Assembly: GCA_005777185.1 (NCBI GenBank)
Contig: SXNL01000007.1
Location: 21,905 to 85,904, forward strand
Direction of reading: 5' to 3'
Origin: Myxococcales bacterium
GTDB lineage: Bacteria > Myxococcota_A > Polyangia > Polyangiales > Polyangiaceae
Length of the DNA: 64,000 nucleotides
Positions 33,012-42,183 of the stretch are shown in pieces; the stretch's first letter is position 1; each line of letters begins with the position of its first letter. A model generated the notes under the pieces. The model was not told the origin of the DNA and made no database searches. It saw only the letters and a list, made by a program, of their open reading frames with translations. Position numbers and translations under genes: made by a program.

Positions 33012-35219
33012 CTACCGCGAGGCCAGTCTCTTGAGGACCTCGCGCACGGCCTCACGCTTCTTCTCGACCTCGCGCGAGGCCGTCTCCTTGTTCCTTCGCG
33101 CCTGGTCTAGCCGGTCCTCGGCGTCGATCACGCGCTTCACGAGGGGCCCCGCCGCGGTGCCCGCCCCGCCCTTGTCCCCGCCGAGCGCCTTCATGTGCTC
33201 GCGCAGCCGCTCCAGATCGCTCTCGATGTCGGACGCGACCTTTTCGGCCGCCGCCGCGCGCGCCTGCTCGCCCTCGAGATCGCGGATCCTGGGCTCGGCC
33301 TGCGCGAGCACCGCGACCTCGGCCGCCGGCAGGGACGGTCGCTGCGCGAGCTCGTGGACGGGCTTGCTCGCGAGCGAGCCGAGCGTCGTCGCGCGGGACA
33401 GGCCCTCCACGACGGTGAACGTGCGCGCCGTCTTCTTGCGCGGCGGTGCGTCGAAGATCGCGATGGGGTGGCCCTTCGCCTCGTCGAAATCGACGCGATC
33501 GGTGCCCGTGATCTTGGCGTTCCTGTGCACGTCCATCCCCACGTGGAACGTGCGCGCCGCGCCTCCGCGATTCTCCAGGTCCCACGTCAGTTCGGTCGTC
33601 GCGAGGAAGTGCTCCTCGAGCTGGTCGTGCTGGAACGTCACCCGCTTCGACTCCTCGCGCCGCACGGCGTCCTTCGGCGTGACCTCGGCGTCGAGATCGT
33701 TTCCCACCTGGAGGAAGCGCCGCTCGCCGGGCTTCAGCCGGTCGAGCGTGGTCTCGCCCGCGAAGCCGGCGGATCCGAAGACCGCGATCGTCCCGGCGGG
33801 GAGCGTCTGGCCCGTCGTGTTGACGAGGCGAACGGCCGCCCGCGCCGAGGCGCCTGCCGACGCGAAGAGCGCGATCGTCTCCGTGCGCACGCGGTGGCTC
33901 ACGAAGGGGACGAGCGCGCTCGCGTGGGAGTCGAGGGAGAAGCCGCCAGGGAGCGCGTACGTGAAGAACGCCCCGTTCTCGACGCCGCTCGCCTGTACGA
34001 GCTCGGCCAGGTTGCCGACGGCCAGCACCGAGCTCGGGCGCACGGACGTGCCGCTCACGCTCGTCGCCCCCATCCGGATGCTGGGCACGCCGACCCTGTG
34101 GCTGCCCGATATGTGCCCCTCCGCGGAGCCATACCCGATCGAGCCCCCTCCCCCATGGCCGACGCTGTCGGTGTGGTCGCCCCACATCGCGTCGGCCGTG
34201 GTGCCCTGCAGCTGCGGCAGCGTGGAGAGCGGCTCGTCCGGGTGGAGGAGGGATCGCCGCGCGTACCGGGGCGCGGCGAGCGGGAACAGGAAGGAGTCGG
34301 GCTCGCCGTTGACCAGCTCGAGGCGCACGGCGGCCCAGCGCTCGTCCGTGTCGTTGTGCACCAGCGCCCAGCCCTGGAGCTCGGCGTCGGCCTTCGCGTC
34401 GGCCGCCTGGACGAGGCGGTACGTCGCGCGCCAGATCGGCGTCTCGGCGATGTAGCCGAACGTGATCTGCCCGCTCGCGTCGCCGAGGAGCTGGACGGCG
34501 CGCGCGTTCTGGGCGCTCCGCGTGGAGAGCGCGTCCAAGGCCGCGTCGAGGCGCGCGCGGAAGGCGGGATCCGCCGGCTGGATCTCGAGGATGTCGGCGG
34601 CCTCGATCACGCGGACCTCGCCGCGATCGCCGATCAGCGTGAGCGTGAGCGTGAGCCGCTTCGGATCGGGCCGCGCGCCGTCGCCCTCCCCGGGCTTGCG
34701 CTCGCGGACGGACTGGGCGCGGAGGGCGACCTCGTCGATCTCGTGGGTGACCTCGATGACCCGCCCGGCGACCGGGACGCGCGACGCGCGCGTCGCGATC
34801 GTGACCTTCTCGCCTTTCATGCTGGCCAAGAGGTCACGAAACCCGATCGCCTGGTCGGGGTCGGACGGCAGCCCCGCGCGCACGCGCGCCGTGGCGCGGC
34901 TCACGCTGCTGGCGAAGGCGACGCCACCGACCTTGCCTCCAGCGCCGGCGTTCAACACGACGAGCGACTTCAGCGCGTCGTCGAGGTGCCCCGCAGGCAC
35001 CGGCAGCGACGTGATCGCGCGCCCGGACGCGGCGCCTGATCGCTCGAAGTAGCCCACGCCCGTCTCGTAGAGGCGGAGCGAGCGGAGCGGCAGGATCGCG
35101 GGAGCGCGCGCGACGGCGCGGGTCGGCGCGGCGGGATCGGGCGCGCAGCCCCCGAGAACGCAGAGCAGCGCGGGGACGAGGATGGAGGTGCGTGCGTGGC
35201 CGGCGAGGTACGGAGTCAT
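33012..35219 (-). CDS. DUF4139-like lipoprotein with a Gly-rich insert and C-terminal coiled coil
   Basis: A 735-residue predicted lipoprotein (signal ending LLCVLGGC, lipid Cys at 25). The N-terminal part begins LRLYETGVGYFERSG and later has WRATYRLVQAADAKADAELQGWALVHNDTDERW, the beta-rich pattern of DUF4139 proteins. Around residues 360-400 is an insert rich in Gly, Ser and His (DHTDSVGHGGGGSIGYGSAE). A second beta domain (TELTWDLENRGGAARTFHV) follows, and the last 90 residues form a charged coiled coil. ATG at 35219 starts the signal; the track ORF runs into antisense of the next gene. It follows the next lipoprotein after 38 bp on the same strand. Function unknown. Confidence 0.78.
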   Translation of the reverse strand: MTPYLAGHARTSILVPALLCVLGGCAPDPAAPTRAVARAPAILPLRSLRLYETGVGYFERSGAASGRAITSLPVPAGHLDDALKSLVVLNAGAGGKVGGVAFASSVSRATARVRAGLPSDPDQAIGFRDLLASMKGEKVTIATRASRVPVAGRVIEVTHEIDEVALRAQSVRERKPGEGDGARPDPKRLTLTLTLIGDRGEVRVIEAADILEIQPADPAFRARLDAALDALSTRSAQNARAVQLLGDASGQITFGYIAETPIWRATYRLVQAADAKADAELQGWALVHNDTDERWAAVRLELVNGEPDSFLFPLAAPRYARRSLLHPDEPLSTLPQLQGTTADAMWGDHTDSVGHGGGGSIGYGSAEGHISGSHRVGVPSIRMGATSVSGTSVRPSSVLAVGNLAELVQASGVENGAFFTYALPGGFSLDSHASALVPFVSHRVRTETIALFASAGASARAAVRLVNTTGQTLPAGTIAVFGSAGFAGETTLDRLKPGERRFLQVGNDLDAEVTPKDAVRREESKRVTFQHDQLEEHFLATTELTWDLENRGGAARTFHVGMDVHRNAKITGTDRVDFDEAKGHPIAIFDAPPRKKTARTFTVVEGLSRATTLGSLASKPVHELAQRPSLPAAEVAVLAQAEPRIRDLEGEQARAAAAEKVASDIESDLERLREHMKALGGDKGGAGTAAGPLVKRVIDAEDRLDQARRNKETASREVEKKREAVREVLKRLASR

Positions 35220-35257
35220 CGGGCGCGTGGACACACGCACCCGGGAGAAGTTCCGGA

Positions 35258-36736
35258 CTATTTCCAGCCGACGCGCTCGACGAGGACCTCGAGCTTCACA
35301 CGCGCGATGGGAGGACCGCCGCAGACGCCGACGAGCGCCGACGGGCCGCCGATCGCGACCGCGACCCCGACCGGGCCCGTACCGGCGGGGGCCGCGACGT
35401 CGAGGTCGAGCCACGTGGTGCCGAAGCTCATGCCGTCGATGGACGTCGCCAGCTTCGGCATCTTGACGTCGCTCGGCCGTACGATCGTGTCGACCGGCTG
35501 CCCGCCCTGGCGAGCGAGCTCGAGCGTCACGAGGTCCGAGTGCACGAACAGATCGCCGGGGTTCTCCGGTTCGGCAAGGACACGGTACCGGAGGCCAACC
35601 TTGGTCTTCGTCGCGTCGCTCGCCAGGATCCCCGCGAAGCCGGCGCGCGTGGCGTCGCAGACGCCGAACGAGGCGGGACCGATCTTCACGCAGCCACCCG
35701 CCTCGCAGCGGGGGTCGGTGGCGCCGGTGAACCCGCCCCCGAGGAAGCGGCTCTCGCCCCACAGACTCGCGAACACGACGTCCGAGTCGAAGCCGATCTC
35801 GGGCGCCGCGAAGCCGAGCTGCAGGAACTTCAAGGGCGTCGACAGCGGCGCCGCCGCGAGCCCGACGAGGTCCTTGATGGAGCTCGACGTGTTCGCGACC
35901 ACCCACGGCTGGCCGTTCATCACGGACGCCCAGCTCGACACGCGCCCCGTGTACGCGACCTCGCCCGCCCACGAGTCCGGGCGCGCCGCCTTTTCGAACA
36001 CGAGCGGCACCGTGGTCGTCGGCCCCGCGATGACGGTCACGTCGCGCACGGGCGCAGGCGTCACGGGCTCCGCCGCCTGGACGCGGATGGGATCCCACGG
36101 AAGCATGCGATCGCCAGGTCCGATCGGTGACACCACGCGCGAGCGGAGCTCAGGCGCCGTCGCGTCGGCCGCGAGCGTCGCGCCGCCGACGAGCGTTCCG
36201 CTCCAGACGACGTCGCCCTGGAAGATGCTCTCGTCGCCGGAGGCCTTCACGTCGCCCGTGAGCTTGCCGGTCGCGTCTCTCGCGAGCGTGAGGGTCTTCC
36301 AGGTGTCGGTGGCGCCACCGACGCCGCCACCGGCGGCGCCGTGCACGCGTGCCTCGCCCTTGAGCACCAAAGCCGCGGCGGTCTCCGACACCGCGAGGGA
36401 GGCAGGCGTGCCCCACCGCGGCGTGAACAGGGCCTCCCACGCGCTGCCCGCCCGGCGCAGATCCAGGCGCGCGGGCGTGGCGAGCGAGGGCGGCGGCGCC
36501 GGGGGCGCGGGCGGTCCTCCCGGCAGCAGGTTCACGGTCGCGAACGTGAACGTGACGTCGTAGCTGCCCTCCACGACAAGCGTTCCTGTCGTGGCGTCAC
36601 TGCCGGCGGCAGCGTCGGCGGGCGTCGTCGTGCTCGAGCCGCCATCGACCCCGCCGGGTTGCGCGGGCGCGACGGCGCCGCAAGCCGCGAGGAGCAGGGA
36701 ACCCGAGGCGGCAAGGAAGACGGTGGAGCGTCGCAT
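35258..36736 (-). CDS. Lipoprotein of unknown function, beta-rich
   Basis: A 492-residue predicted lipoprotein: signal STVFLAASGSLLLAAC, lipid Cys at 19, then a Thr/Ser/Pro/Asp-rich linker. The body is rich in beta strands and Gly/Asp turns, with a lone Cys pair region (DPRCEAGGCVKIGPASFGVC). No enzymatic motif was found. ATG at 36736 gives the complete signal; the track's earlier start adds a few residues with no support. The gene sits upstream of the DUF4139-like protein on the same strand (38-bp gap), so the two are probably made together as surface proteins. Confidence 0.75.
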   Translation of the reverse strand: MRRSTVFLAASGSLLLAACGAVAPAQPGGVDGGSSTTTPADAAAGSDATTGTLVVEGSYDVTFTFATVNLLPGGPPAPPAPPPSLATPARLDLRRAGSAWEALFTPRWGTPASLAVSETAAALVLKGEARVHGAAGGGVGGATDTWKTLTLARDATGKLTGDVKASGDESIFQGDVVWSGTLVGGATLAADATAPELRSRVVSPIGPGDRMLPWDPIRVQAAEPVTPAPVRDVTVIAGPTTTVPLVFEKAARPDSWAGEVAYTGRVSSWASVMNGQPWVVANTSSSIKDLVGLAAAPLSTPLKFLQLGFAAPEIGFDSDVVFASLWGESRFLGGGFTGATDPRCEAGGCVKIGPASFGVCDATRAGFAGILASDATKTKVGLRYRVLAEPENPGDLFVHSDLVTLELARQGGQPVDTIVRPSDVKMPKLATSIDGMSFGTTWLDLDVAAPAGTGPVGVAVAIGGPSALVGVCGGPPIARVKLEVLVERVGWK

Positions 36737-36840
36737 GGATCCAGGACGCAGCAGCAAGCCTCGTGCCGATCACGGTTCACCGCGTGATCGCAACCGCGAG
36801 GACGACATGCCGATCCGGGTTGACACACTCCGGCACCGCA

Positions 36841-38793
36841 TCACGCCATCGGGACGAGCCGGACGCGCTCGTCGTAGAGGGCACCGCCCTCGCCGAGGTC
36901 GGTCGTCGCGGCGCGGATGAGGACGTTCGGGCAGCGACCGTCCCTCAGGTGCCCGCCCTTCGGCACGATGGCGACGTCGCGGCGTTGCTCGGCGTCGTGC
37001 TTCACGCGCACGGTCATCGACCCGATGCGAGACTCGAGCCGGCCTTCTCCCCCATCGGCGATCCCGGAGGCGGCGTCGGGGTGAACCGTCACGACGGCAG
37101 GACCCCTGGGCTCCTTCGCCCACTGAGACGACTGGGAGCGCTCGGTCGAGAGGGACATCAGGACAAGCGGGTAGCTCACGTCGCCGGGCTCGGCGCTCGG
37201 CCTCGCGGGCGGCTCGGTGATGAGGTTCACGCGACCGCTCGGGGTCGGAAAGCGTCGGTCGGCGAAGAGGATCCGGGGCGCGAGCGGATTCTTCACCGGA
37301 CCGCGATCCAGCGTCTCGAGCGTGACCCCGGCGGGCTCCATCCTGGAGCCGAGGAGGCGCCGCTTCCACGACGCGGCGTCCCCGTCGATCGCGTCGCCGA
37401 GGCCCACGCGGGACGCGAGGGCCTGCATGATCTCCAGGTCGCTCCGTACGTCGGCCGGGGGCGCAACGACCGGGCGCGCCGAGCCCAGGTAGTGGTGACC
37501 GTAGGCGCCGAGGAGATCGTCGGCCTCCAGCAGCGTGGTCGTCGGCAGGACCAGGTGCGCCTCGCGCGCGGTGTCGGTGAGGAACGCGTCGACCACGACC
37601 ACGAGCTCGCGCGTCGCGAGCGCCTCGCGCGTCGTGTTCGAGTCCGGCAGCATCGCGACGGGGTTGCCCGCGGTGATCCACACGGCGCGGATCGGCGGAT
37701 CTCTCGCGGCCAGCACCTCCCTCCCGAAGAGCGGCTCGCACACCGAGCGCGGCGCGGCGCTGAGCCCACGCACGAAGGAGGTGTCGAACGCCCCGCGGCG
37801 CTTGTAGTAGAACGACACGCCGCCGCCCGGGATCCCGATGTTGCCGCTGAGGGCCGCGAGCGCGTCGAGCGCGCGGACGATGGCCGCCCCGTTCGCGCGG
37901 CGGCCCATGCCCCACCCGACGAGGATCGCCGTCGGCTTCTCGGGCCCGAGCCTCCTCGCGAGATCCTCCGCGCACGCCGGCGGCACGTCCGCCTCCTCGC
38001 ACCACGCCTCGACGGATCGTGCCTCGCACATGCGGCGGAAGTCGGGCACATGATCGCAGTACCGCTCCGCTTCGCGGTCGATCCACCCCCGCTCGAACAG
38101 CACCCGCGCGACGGCCATCGCGAGTGCGAAGTCACCGGCGGGGCGCGGCTGGAAGAAGACGTCGCAGTGGCTCCGCGTCTTGTGACTCACGGGATCGATC
38201 AGCACGAGCTGTGCGCCGCGCGCCCTCGCCTCGAGGAGCACAGGCAGCACGTGCGGATTGGACACCGTGACGTTCTTCCCCCAGACGAGGATGTGCCGAG
38301 CGTTCAGGAGATCGTGGAGATCGTTCGAGTCCTCGTCTCCGAAGTCGGTCGCCTGTGCGGCGTCCCCCGCGCCCGAGCAGATATCGCCGCGCTTCACCGT
38401 CACGGGCCCGAAGCGCTCGAAGAACAGGTCGGTGAGGCTCTTCAGGAGACCGAGCGATCCGCCGCTCCTGTAGTGGAAGATCGCCGCGGGCCCGGACTCG
38501 CGACGGATCGCGAGGAGGCGCTCCGCAGCGAAGTCGAGCGCCCGCTCCCACGACACCGGGCGGAGCTCGCCGTCGATGCGGAGGAGGGGCGACGACAGCC
38601 TGTCCAGCGAGTACTGCCTCCCGAGGAAGTGCTGCGTCCGGTAGCAGAGGAACCCGCGCGTGATGGGGTGAGCCGGGTCGCCGGCGATGCGCGTCACCTT
38701 CCCGTCCTCGACGGTGGCGACGATGCCGCACGCGTCGGGGCAGTCGCGGTTGCAGACGGTCTTCCTCGTCTCGGGCATGCCTCTTTCGCTCAC
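36841..38793 (-). CDS. Molybdopterin-dependent oxidoreductase (DMSO reductase superfamily)
   Basis: A 650-residue molybdenum enzyme. The N-terminus has a [4Fe-4S] motif TVCNRDCPDACGIVATV with a fourth Cys in RGFLCYR. Typical domains follow: YRSGGSLGLLKSLTD, ICSGAGDAAQATDFGDEDSND, AILVGWGMGRRANGAAI, AVWITAGNPVAMLPD, and the C-terminal molybdopterin-binding domain ending IRAATTDLGEGGALYDER. There is no Tat signal, so it acts in the cytoplasm. The substrate cannot be read. GTG at 38793 overlaps the upstream stop (GTGA); ATG at 38778 is an alternative. It is translationally coupled to a lipoprotein gene, an unusual partner. Confidence 0.9.
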   Translation of the reverse strand: MSERGMPETRKTVCNRDCPDACGIVATVEDGKVTRIAGDPAHPITRGFLCYRTQHFLGRQYSLDRLSSPLLRIDGELRPVSWERALDFAAERLLAIRRESGPAAIFHYRSGGSLGLLKSLTDLFFERFGPVTVKRGDICSGAGDAAQATDFGDEDSNDLHDLLNARHILVWGKNVTVSNPHVLPVLLEARARGAQLVLIDPVSHKTRSHCDVFFQPRPAGDFALAMAVARVLFERGWIDREAERYCDHVPDFRRMCEARSVEAWCEEADVPPACAEDLARRLGPEKPTAILVGWGMGRRANGAAIVRALDALAALSGNIGIPGGGVSFYYKRRGAFDTSFVRGLSAAPRSVCEPLFGREVLAARDPPIRAVWITAGNPVAMLPDSNTTREALATRELVVVVDAFLTDTAREAHLVLPTTTLLEADDLLGAYGHHYLGSARPVVAPPADVRSDLEIMQALASRVGLGDAIDGDAASWKRRLLGSRMEPAGVTLETLDRGPVKNPLAPRILFADRRFPTPSGRVNLITEPPARPSAEPGDVSYPLVLMSLSTERSQSSQWAKEPRGPAVVTVHPDAASGIADGGEGRLESRIGSMTVRVKHDAEQRRDVAIVPKGGHLRDGRCPNVLIRAATTDLGEGGALYDERVRLVPMA

Positions 38794-40463
38794 TTCGGGG
38801 CTGCACCCGCGACGAGCTCGGCGGCCTTCTTGCGCTCCTCGGCGCGCTTCTGCAGCGCGGGATCGGAGAACGCCGCGGCCGCGCGCCCGAAGCGCGCCGC
38901 CACGTCCTGGAAGTACGCGGCCCTCGCGTCGTCGGGCGGGGCGAGCGCGAGCAACACGGCCGCGTCGTACTCGGCCATCGCGCCGACGGTCGGATCCTTC
39001 GCCAGCGCCTCGAGCGCCTTCACGTCGCGGATCTGGAGCTCGCCGGGGCTCTTCGCGTGCATCATCTGCACCGCGTCGTCGGGCCCGCGGCTGAGGGCGT
39101 CCACGAGCGCGCCGAGGAGGCGGGCGGCGGGATCCGCATCGCCCGCGTGGTGCAGGATGTCGCGGACCGCGTCGAAGTCTGCGCCGCGCCAGTGCGTGCG
39201 CCCGAGGTCGAATCGCACCCGGGTGTACTGCCTCCTCAGGACCGGGTCCGCGAACCGCCGGGGATCCTGGTCGAGCGCGGCGCGCACGGTCCAGGGCACG
39301 CCGCGCTGGAACACGCGGGACAGGACGGACGGGTCCGTCGTGTCCCTCGCCGGGAGGAGAAAGCCCGCGTAGAACGTGGAGAGGACGCCGAGGAGGGCGC
39401 CGTCGTCGGCGGTCACCGGCGGGAGGATGAGATCGTCGAGCATGTCGATCCTTCGCCCCGCGTACATGCGCGCGAGGGTCGCGCGCGCGCGCGTGACGCG
39501 TGCATCATGCACGAACCCGACGCTGGCCAGCTCGCGCAGGCCGAGGAGGACCGCGTCGCGTGCGCGAGCCTTCCGTGGTTCGAGCGCCTGCTCGAGCGTC
39601 ACGAAGTAGGCATCCTTCAGCTCGGGATCCTTGTTCCACTCCTCGGGCACGGGGATCTGGCGCGTCCCCTCGATGAAGCGCAGCTCGGCGAGGCCCGCCT
39701 CGATGGCGACGATCGCGCGGCCGTAGAACGCGAGCTTGGCGCCCGCGAGGGAGATCTCCTCGACGATGCGCGCCTGCTCGACGTACCAGTCCTTGATGAG
39801 CGCCTGCGTGTGGGCGAGCACCCGGTCCTTGGTGAACGGGGGCGCGAGCCTCGGCATGGGGCGCGGCGTGCGGCTGATCCGCGCAGCGAGCGAGAGCCCC
39901 GCCAGGGTGTGACTCAGGAGCGGCGACGTGCCCGCCTCGGGCTTGCGGATCGCAGCATCGGCGATCGCGTCCGCGCACTCCAGCGGCGCGAGATCGGCGC
40001 GAAGCGTTCGCACGAAGCCCGCGGGCCATGGCTGCTCCACGGTGAACCCCGGACAGCGCTCGAGCGCGGCGAGCTGTGCGTCCCGCTTGCCGGGATCGGC
40101 CTCCTTCAGGGCGCGCTCGAGGGCAGGACGCGGGAGCGGGCAGTCCTTCCCCGTCGTCAGGCGCGTCGCATAGGCCGCGCACGTCGCGGGCGCCGGTGGC
40201 ACGCCCTTCACCTTCGTGGCGCGCTCCCACTCGGCCATGTCGGGCGCCACGATCGGCAGCGCGTACCCGGGCTCCTTCCTGGCGGGCGGCGGCTTCACCG
40301 CGACCTTCGGCGCCTCCGCGGGCGGTGCGGCCGAGGCCGTGGCGACCGGCGCGCTCGCGGCGAGCGCTGGCGCCTCGGGCACCTTCGGCGGAGGCGTGGG
40401 AGCCTCGCCACACGCGAGGGCGAGCCCACAAAGGGAGAGACACCCGAGGAGCACGTTTCTCAT
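38790..40463 (-). CDS. Lipoprotein of unknown function, helical repeat type
   Basis: A 557-residue predicted lipoprotein: signal LLGCLSLCGLALAC, lipid Cys at 18. A long Pro/Ala/Lys linker follows (about residues 20-65). The rest is helical with Cys pairs early on (APATCAAYATRL, GKDCPLPRPAL, ALERCPGF). The last 150 residues have helix pairs such as HWRGADFDAVRDILHHAGDADPAARLLGAL, compatible with tetratricopeptide-like repeats. No catalytic motif. ATG at 40463 starts the signal; the track's start (40628) is inside antisense sequence of the inhibitor gene. The stop overlaps the molybdopterin oxidoreductase start by 4 nt. Confidence 0.78.
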   Translation of the reverse strand: MRNVLLGCLSLCGLALACGEAPTPPPKVPEAPALAASAPVATASAAPPAEAPKVAVKPPPARKEPGYALPIVAPDMAEWERATKVKGVPPAPATCAAYATRLTTGKDCPLPRPALERALKEADPGKRDAQLAALERCPGFTVEQPWPAGFVRTLRADLAPLECADAIADAAIRKPEAGTSPLLSHTLAGLSLAARISRTPRPMPRLAPPFTKDRVLAHTQALIKDWYVEQARIVEEISLAGAKLAFYGRAIVAIEAGLAELRFIEGTRQIPVPEEWNKDPELKDAYFVTLEQALEPRKARARDAVLLGLRELASVGFVHDARVTRARATLARMYAGRRIDMLDDLILPPVTADDGALLGVLSTFYAGFLLPARDTTDPSVLSRVFQRGVPWTVRAALDQDPRRFADPVLRRQYTRVRFDLGRTHWRGADFDAVRDILHHAGDADPAARLLGALVDALSRGPDDAVQMMHAKSPGELQIRDVKALEALAKDPTVGAMAEYDAAVLLALAPPDDARAAYFQDVAARFGRAAAAFSDPALQKRAEERKKAAELVAGAAPK

Positions 40464-40506
40464 CGGGTGCCATGAAAGCACACGACCCGCGAGAGCGGAT
40501 CGGCGA

Positions 40507-41154
40507 TCAGCACATCGCGCCGCGAGGCACGCACGCCATCCGGCCCCAGCAGGCCTGGCAACTCCCGCTGCTCGCGCAGCCGTTCGTCCGGCAGTCGGCG
40601 ACGCAGTCGTAGCTCGTCGTGCAGCCATCGGCGTCCTGCTTCGGGACGATGCGGCCGCGTGGGCAGAAGCTCGGTCCCGGTGGGACGAGCGCGGGGCACG
40701 ACTTGCCGATGACCTTGATGGTGAGCTCGAAGGTGTCGGCGGGCGTGCCGTTCGCGCCGCGCTTGTACTCGAGCCGGATCTTGTGCTCGCCCACCATGTC
40801 GAGCGGGCCGGTCAGCTTCCACGTCATCTTCTGGACGCCACCCGATCCCACGGCCCCGCCGTTCGAGACGTACTTCTCGGTCGGGTAGCCGAAGGTCCGG
40901 TCGGTCGAGACGACCTGCCACTTGTAGCCCGTCGTCGCGTTGCTCTTCAGGTTCAGGAGGACGTTCTGACCCATGGGGACCGTGACGGTCCTGCCGTCGT
41001 CGGCCTCGGTGAACGTGCGCGCCCTGATCTCGTCTGCGCCCGACACGTCCTCGTCGCTGTTCGCGGGCTCGGCGCCATCGTCGGCGCTGGCGCACGCGAG
41101 GGGAGAGAGGGCGAGGGCGAGGGCGGCAGCGGCGAAGAACGGGGAGAGGCGCAT
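40507..41154 (-). CDS. Chagasin-like (I42) cysteine-peptidase inhibitor with a Cys-rich C-terminus
   Basis: A 215-residue exported protein. The N-terminal signal is SPFFAAAALALALSPLAC. Residues about 40-145 match the chagasin fold: loop 1 SNATTGYKWQVV, loop 2 NGGAVGSGGVQKMTWKL, and the strand GEHKIRLEYKRG. The third inhibitor loop (normally RPW) is not clearly present. Residues about 155-215 form a separate domain with about twelve Cys, including SCQACWGRMACVP. Chagasins block papain-family peptidases. ATG at 41154 has AAGGAG upstream at good spacing. It is divergent from a putative papain-fold lipoprotein. The identity rests on loop motifs only. Confidence 0.78.
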   Translation of the reverse strand: MRLSPFFAAAALALALSPLACASADDGAEPANSDEDVSGADEIRARTFTEADDGRTVTVPMGQNVLLNLKSNATTGYKWQVVSTDRTFGYPTEKYVSNGGAVGSGGVQKMTWKLTGPLDMVGEHKIRLEYKRGANGTPADTFELTIKVIGKSCPALVPPGPSFCPRGRIVPKQDADGCTTSYDCVADCRTNGCASSGSCQACWGRMACVPRGAMC

Positions 41155-41182
41155 GACGGCTCCTTGTCGAGGTGTGCCGATG

Positions 41183-41215
41183 TGAGTGCACGCCGTATGC
41201 CCGCACTTGCACTCA
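41183..41215. repeat. Inverted repeat between the inhibitor and peptidase-like genes
   Basis: Perfect 8-bp arms TGAGTGCA and TGCACTCA with 17 bp between. It sits 28 bp upstream of the inhibitor start, in an AT-rich intergenic stretch that also holds a direct repeat CAATG-AAAT-CAATG (41214-41227). It could be an operator or a 5' leader stem; which cannot be decided. Confidence 0.45.
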
Positions 41216-41376
41216 ATGAAATCAATGCTTTGTCGCATCGGCCCAGGAGGGTTGTTCACTTACCTGGTGGGATAATTACTCACCCGCTCTCTCCCTCGTC
41301 GGCACCAGGTGACCCGGAAATGTCGAGGAAACCGGCACGTCCGGCGCGGCACGGTTGGTGCGTCGGAGCAGCGCCC

Positions 41377-42180
41377 ATGCGCTCGCGACGTCCCGCCCTC
41401 GCCCTCCTGTTCGCCCTCGCGAGCACGCCCCTCACCGCTGGCTGCGCCGCCGAGGTCGACGAGGTCGAGTCCAGCGAGGAGGGCCTCACGCGGGTCACCG
41501 AGGCCGAGCGCGCGGCCGCGCAGGCGACTCCCATCGATGGGTTCGCCTACGATCGCCTCACGCCGACCAGCGCGCGCATGATGCGCGCCGCGCGGTGGTG
41601 GATGGGGGCGCAGGACGAGAGTCCCCGCTACCCCAAGCCGCGCATGTGCGCGACCAACGTCTCCAAGGTGCTCTTCCTGTCGGGCATCACGTCGTTCGAT
41701 CAGGAGGGCGTGCGCGCCATGCTCGCGGACGTCGCGGCCGGCGGCGCGCGCGTCCACAAGTTGCCGATGGCCCACGCCGACTTCGTCGCCGCCCTCAACA
41801 CCATCGACGGCGGCCACATCCCCGCCGGCACGCTGGTGGCGGGGATGAACATCCACACCTCGAGACCCGGCGACCAGCACATCGGCATGATCGGCCACAC
41901 CGACCCCGACGGCACGGTGTGGATCTACCACAACAACTGGTACCGGCCCGAGAACGAGGCGGGCCTCCGCAAGGACCACATGATCTCCGACGAGAACCTC
42001 CGGCGCGGCTTCCCCCGCCAGTGGATGGCGACGCCGTGGCTGCGCGTCACGCGTGACGCGAGCGGGAAGATCACCCGCGCGACGTCGCTCTTGCCCGCAC
42101 TCGACGACATGGACCCGTTCAACGGCAACTACCGGATCACGATGGCGGTGCTTCCCCAGGTCGCGCGCGAGCTGCGGTAG
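41377..42180 (+). CDS. Putative papain-fold (NlpC/CHAP-like) lipoprotein
   Basis: A 267-residue predicted lipoprotein: signal ALALLFALASTPLTAGC with a canonical lipobox and Cys at 23. The mature domain has a Cys at the head of a helix (RMCATNVSKVLFLSG), a strand with His (GDQHIGMIGHTDPDG), and a following polar patch (YHNNWYRPEN). A Cys helix followed by a His strand is the order used by NlpC/P60 and CHAP peptidases, so a peptidoglycan hydrolase is possible. No strong family signature was recognised. ATG at 41377; the longer track ORF crosses the divergent inhibitor gene. The inhibitor's position opposite suggests a linked function. Confidence 0.65.
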   Translation: MRSRRPALALLFALASTPLTAGCAAEVDEVESSEEGLTRVTEAERAAAQATPIDGFAYDRLTPTSARMMRAARWWMGAQDESPRYPKPRMCATNVSKVLFLSGITSFDQEGVRAMLADVAAGGARVHKLPMAHADFVAALNTIDGGHIPAGTLVAGMNIHTSRPGDQHIGMIGHTDPDGTVWIYHNNWYRPENEAGLRKDHMISDENLRRGFPRQWMATPWLRVTRDASGKITRATSLLPALDDMDPFNGNYRITMAVLPQVARELR

Positions 42181-42183
42181 CCC

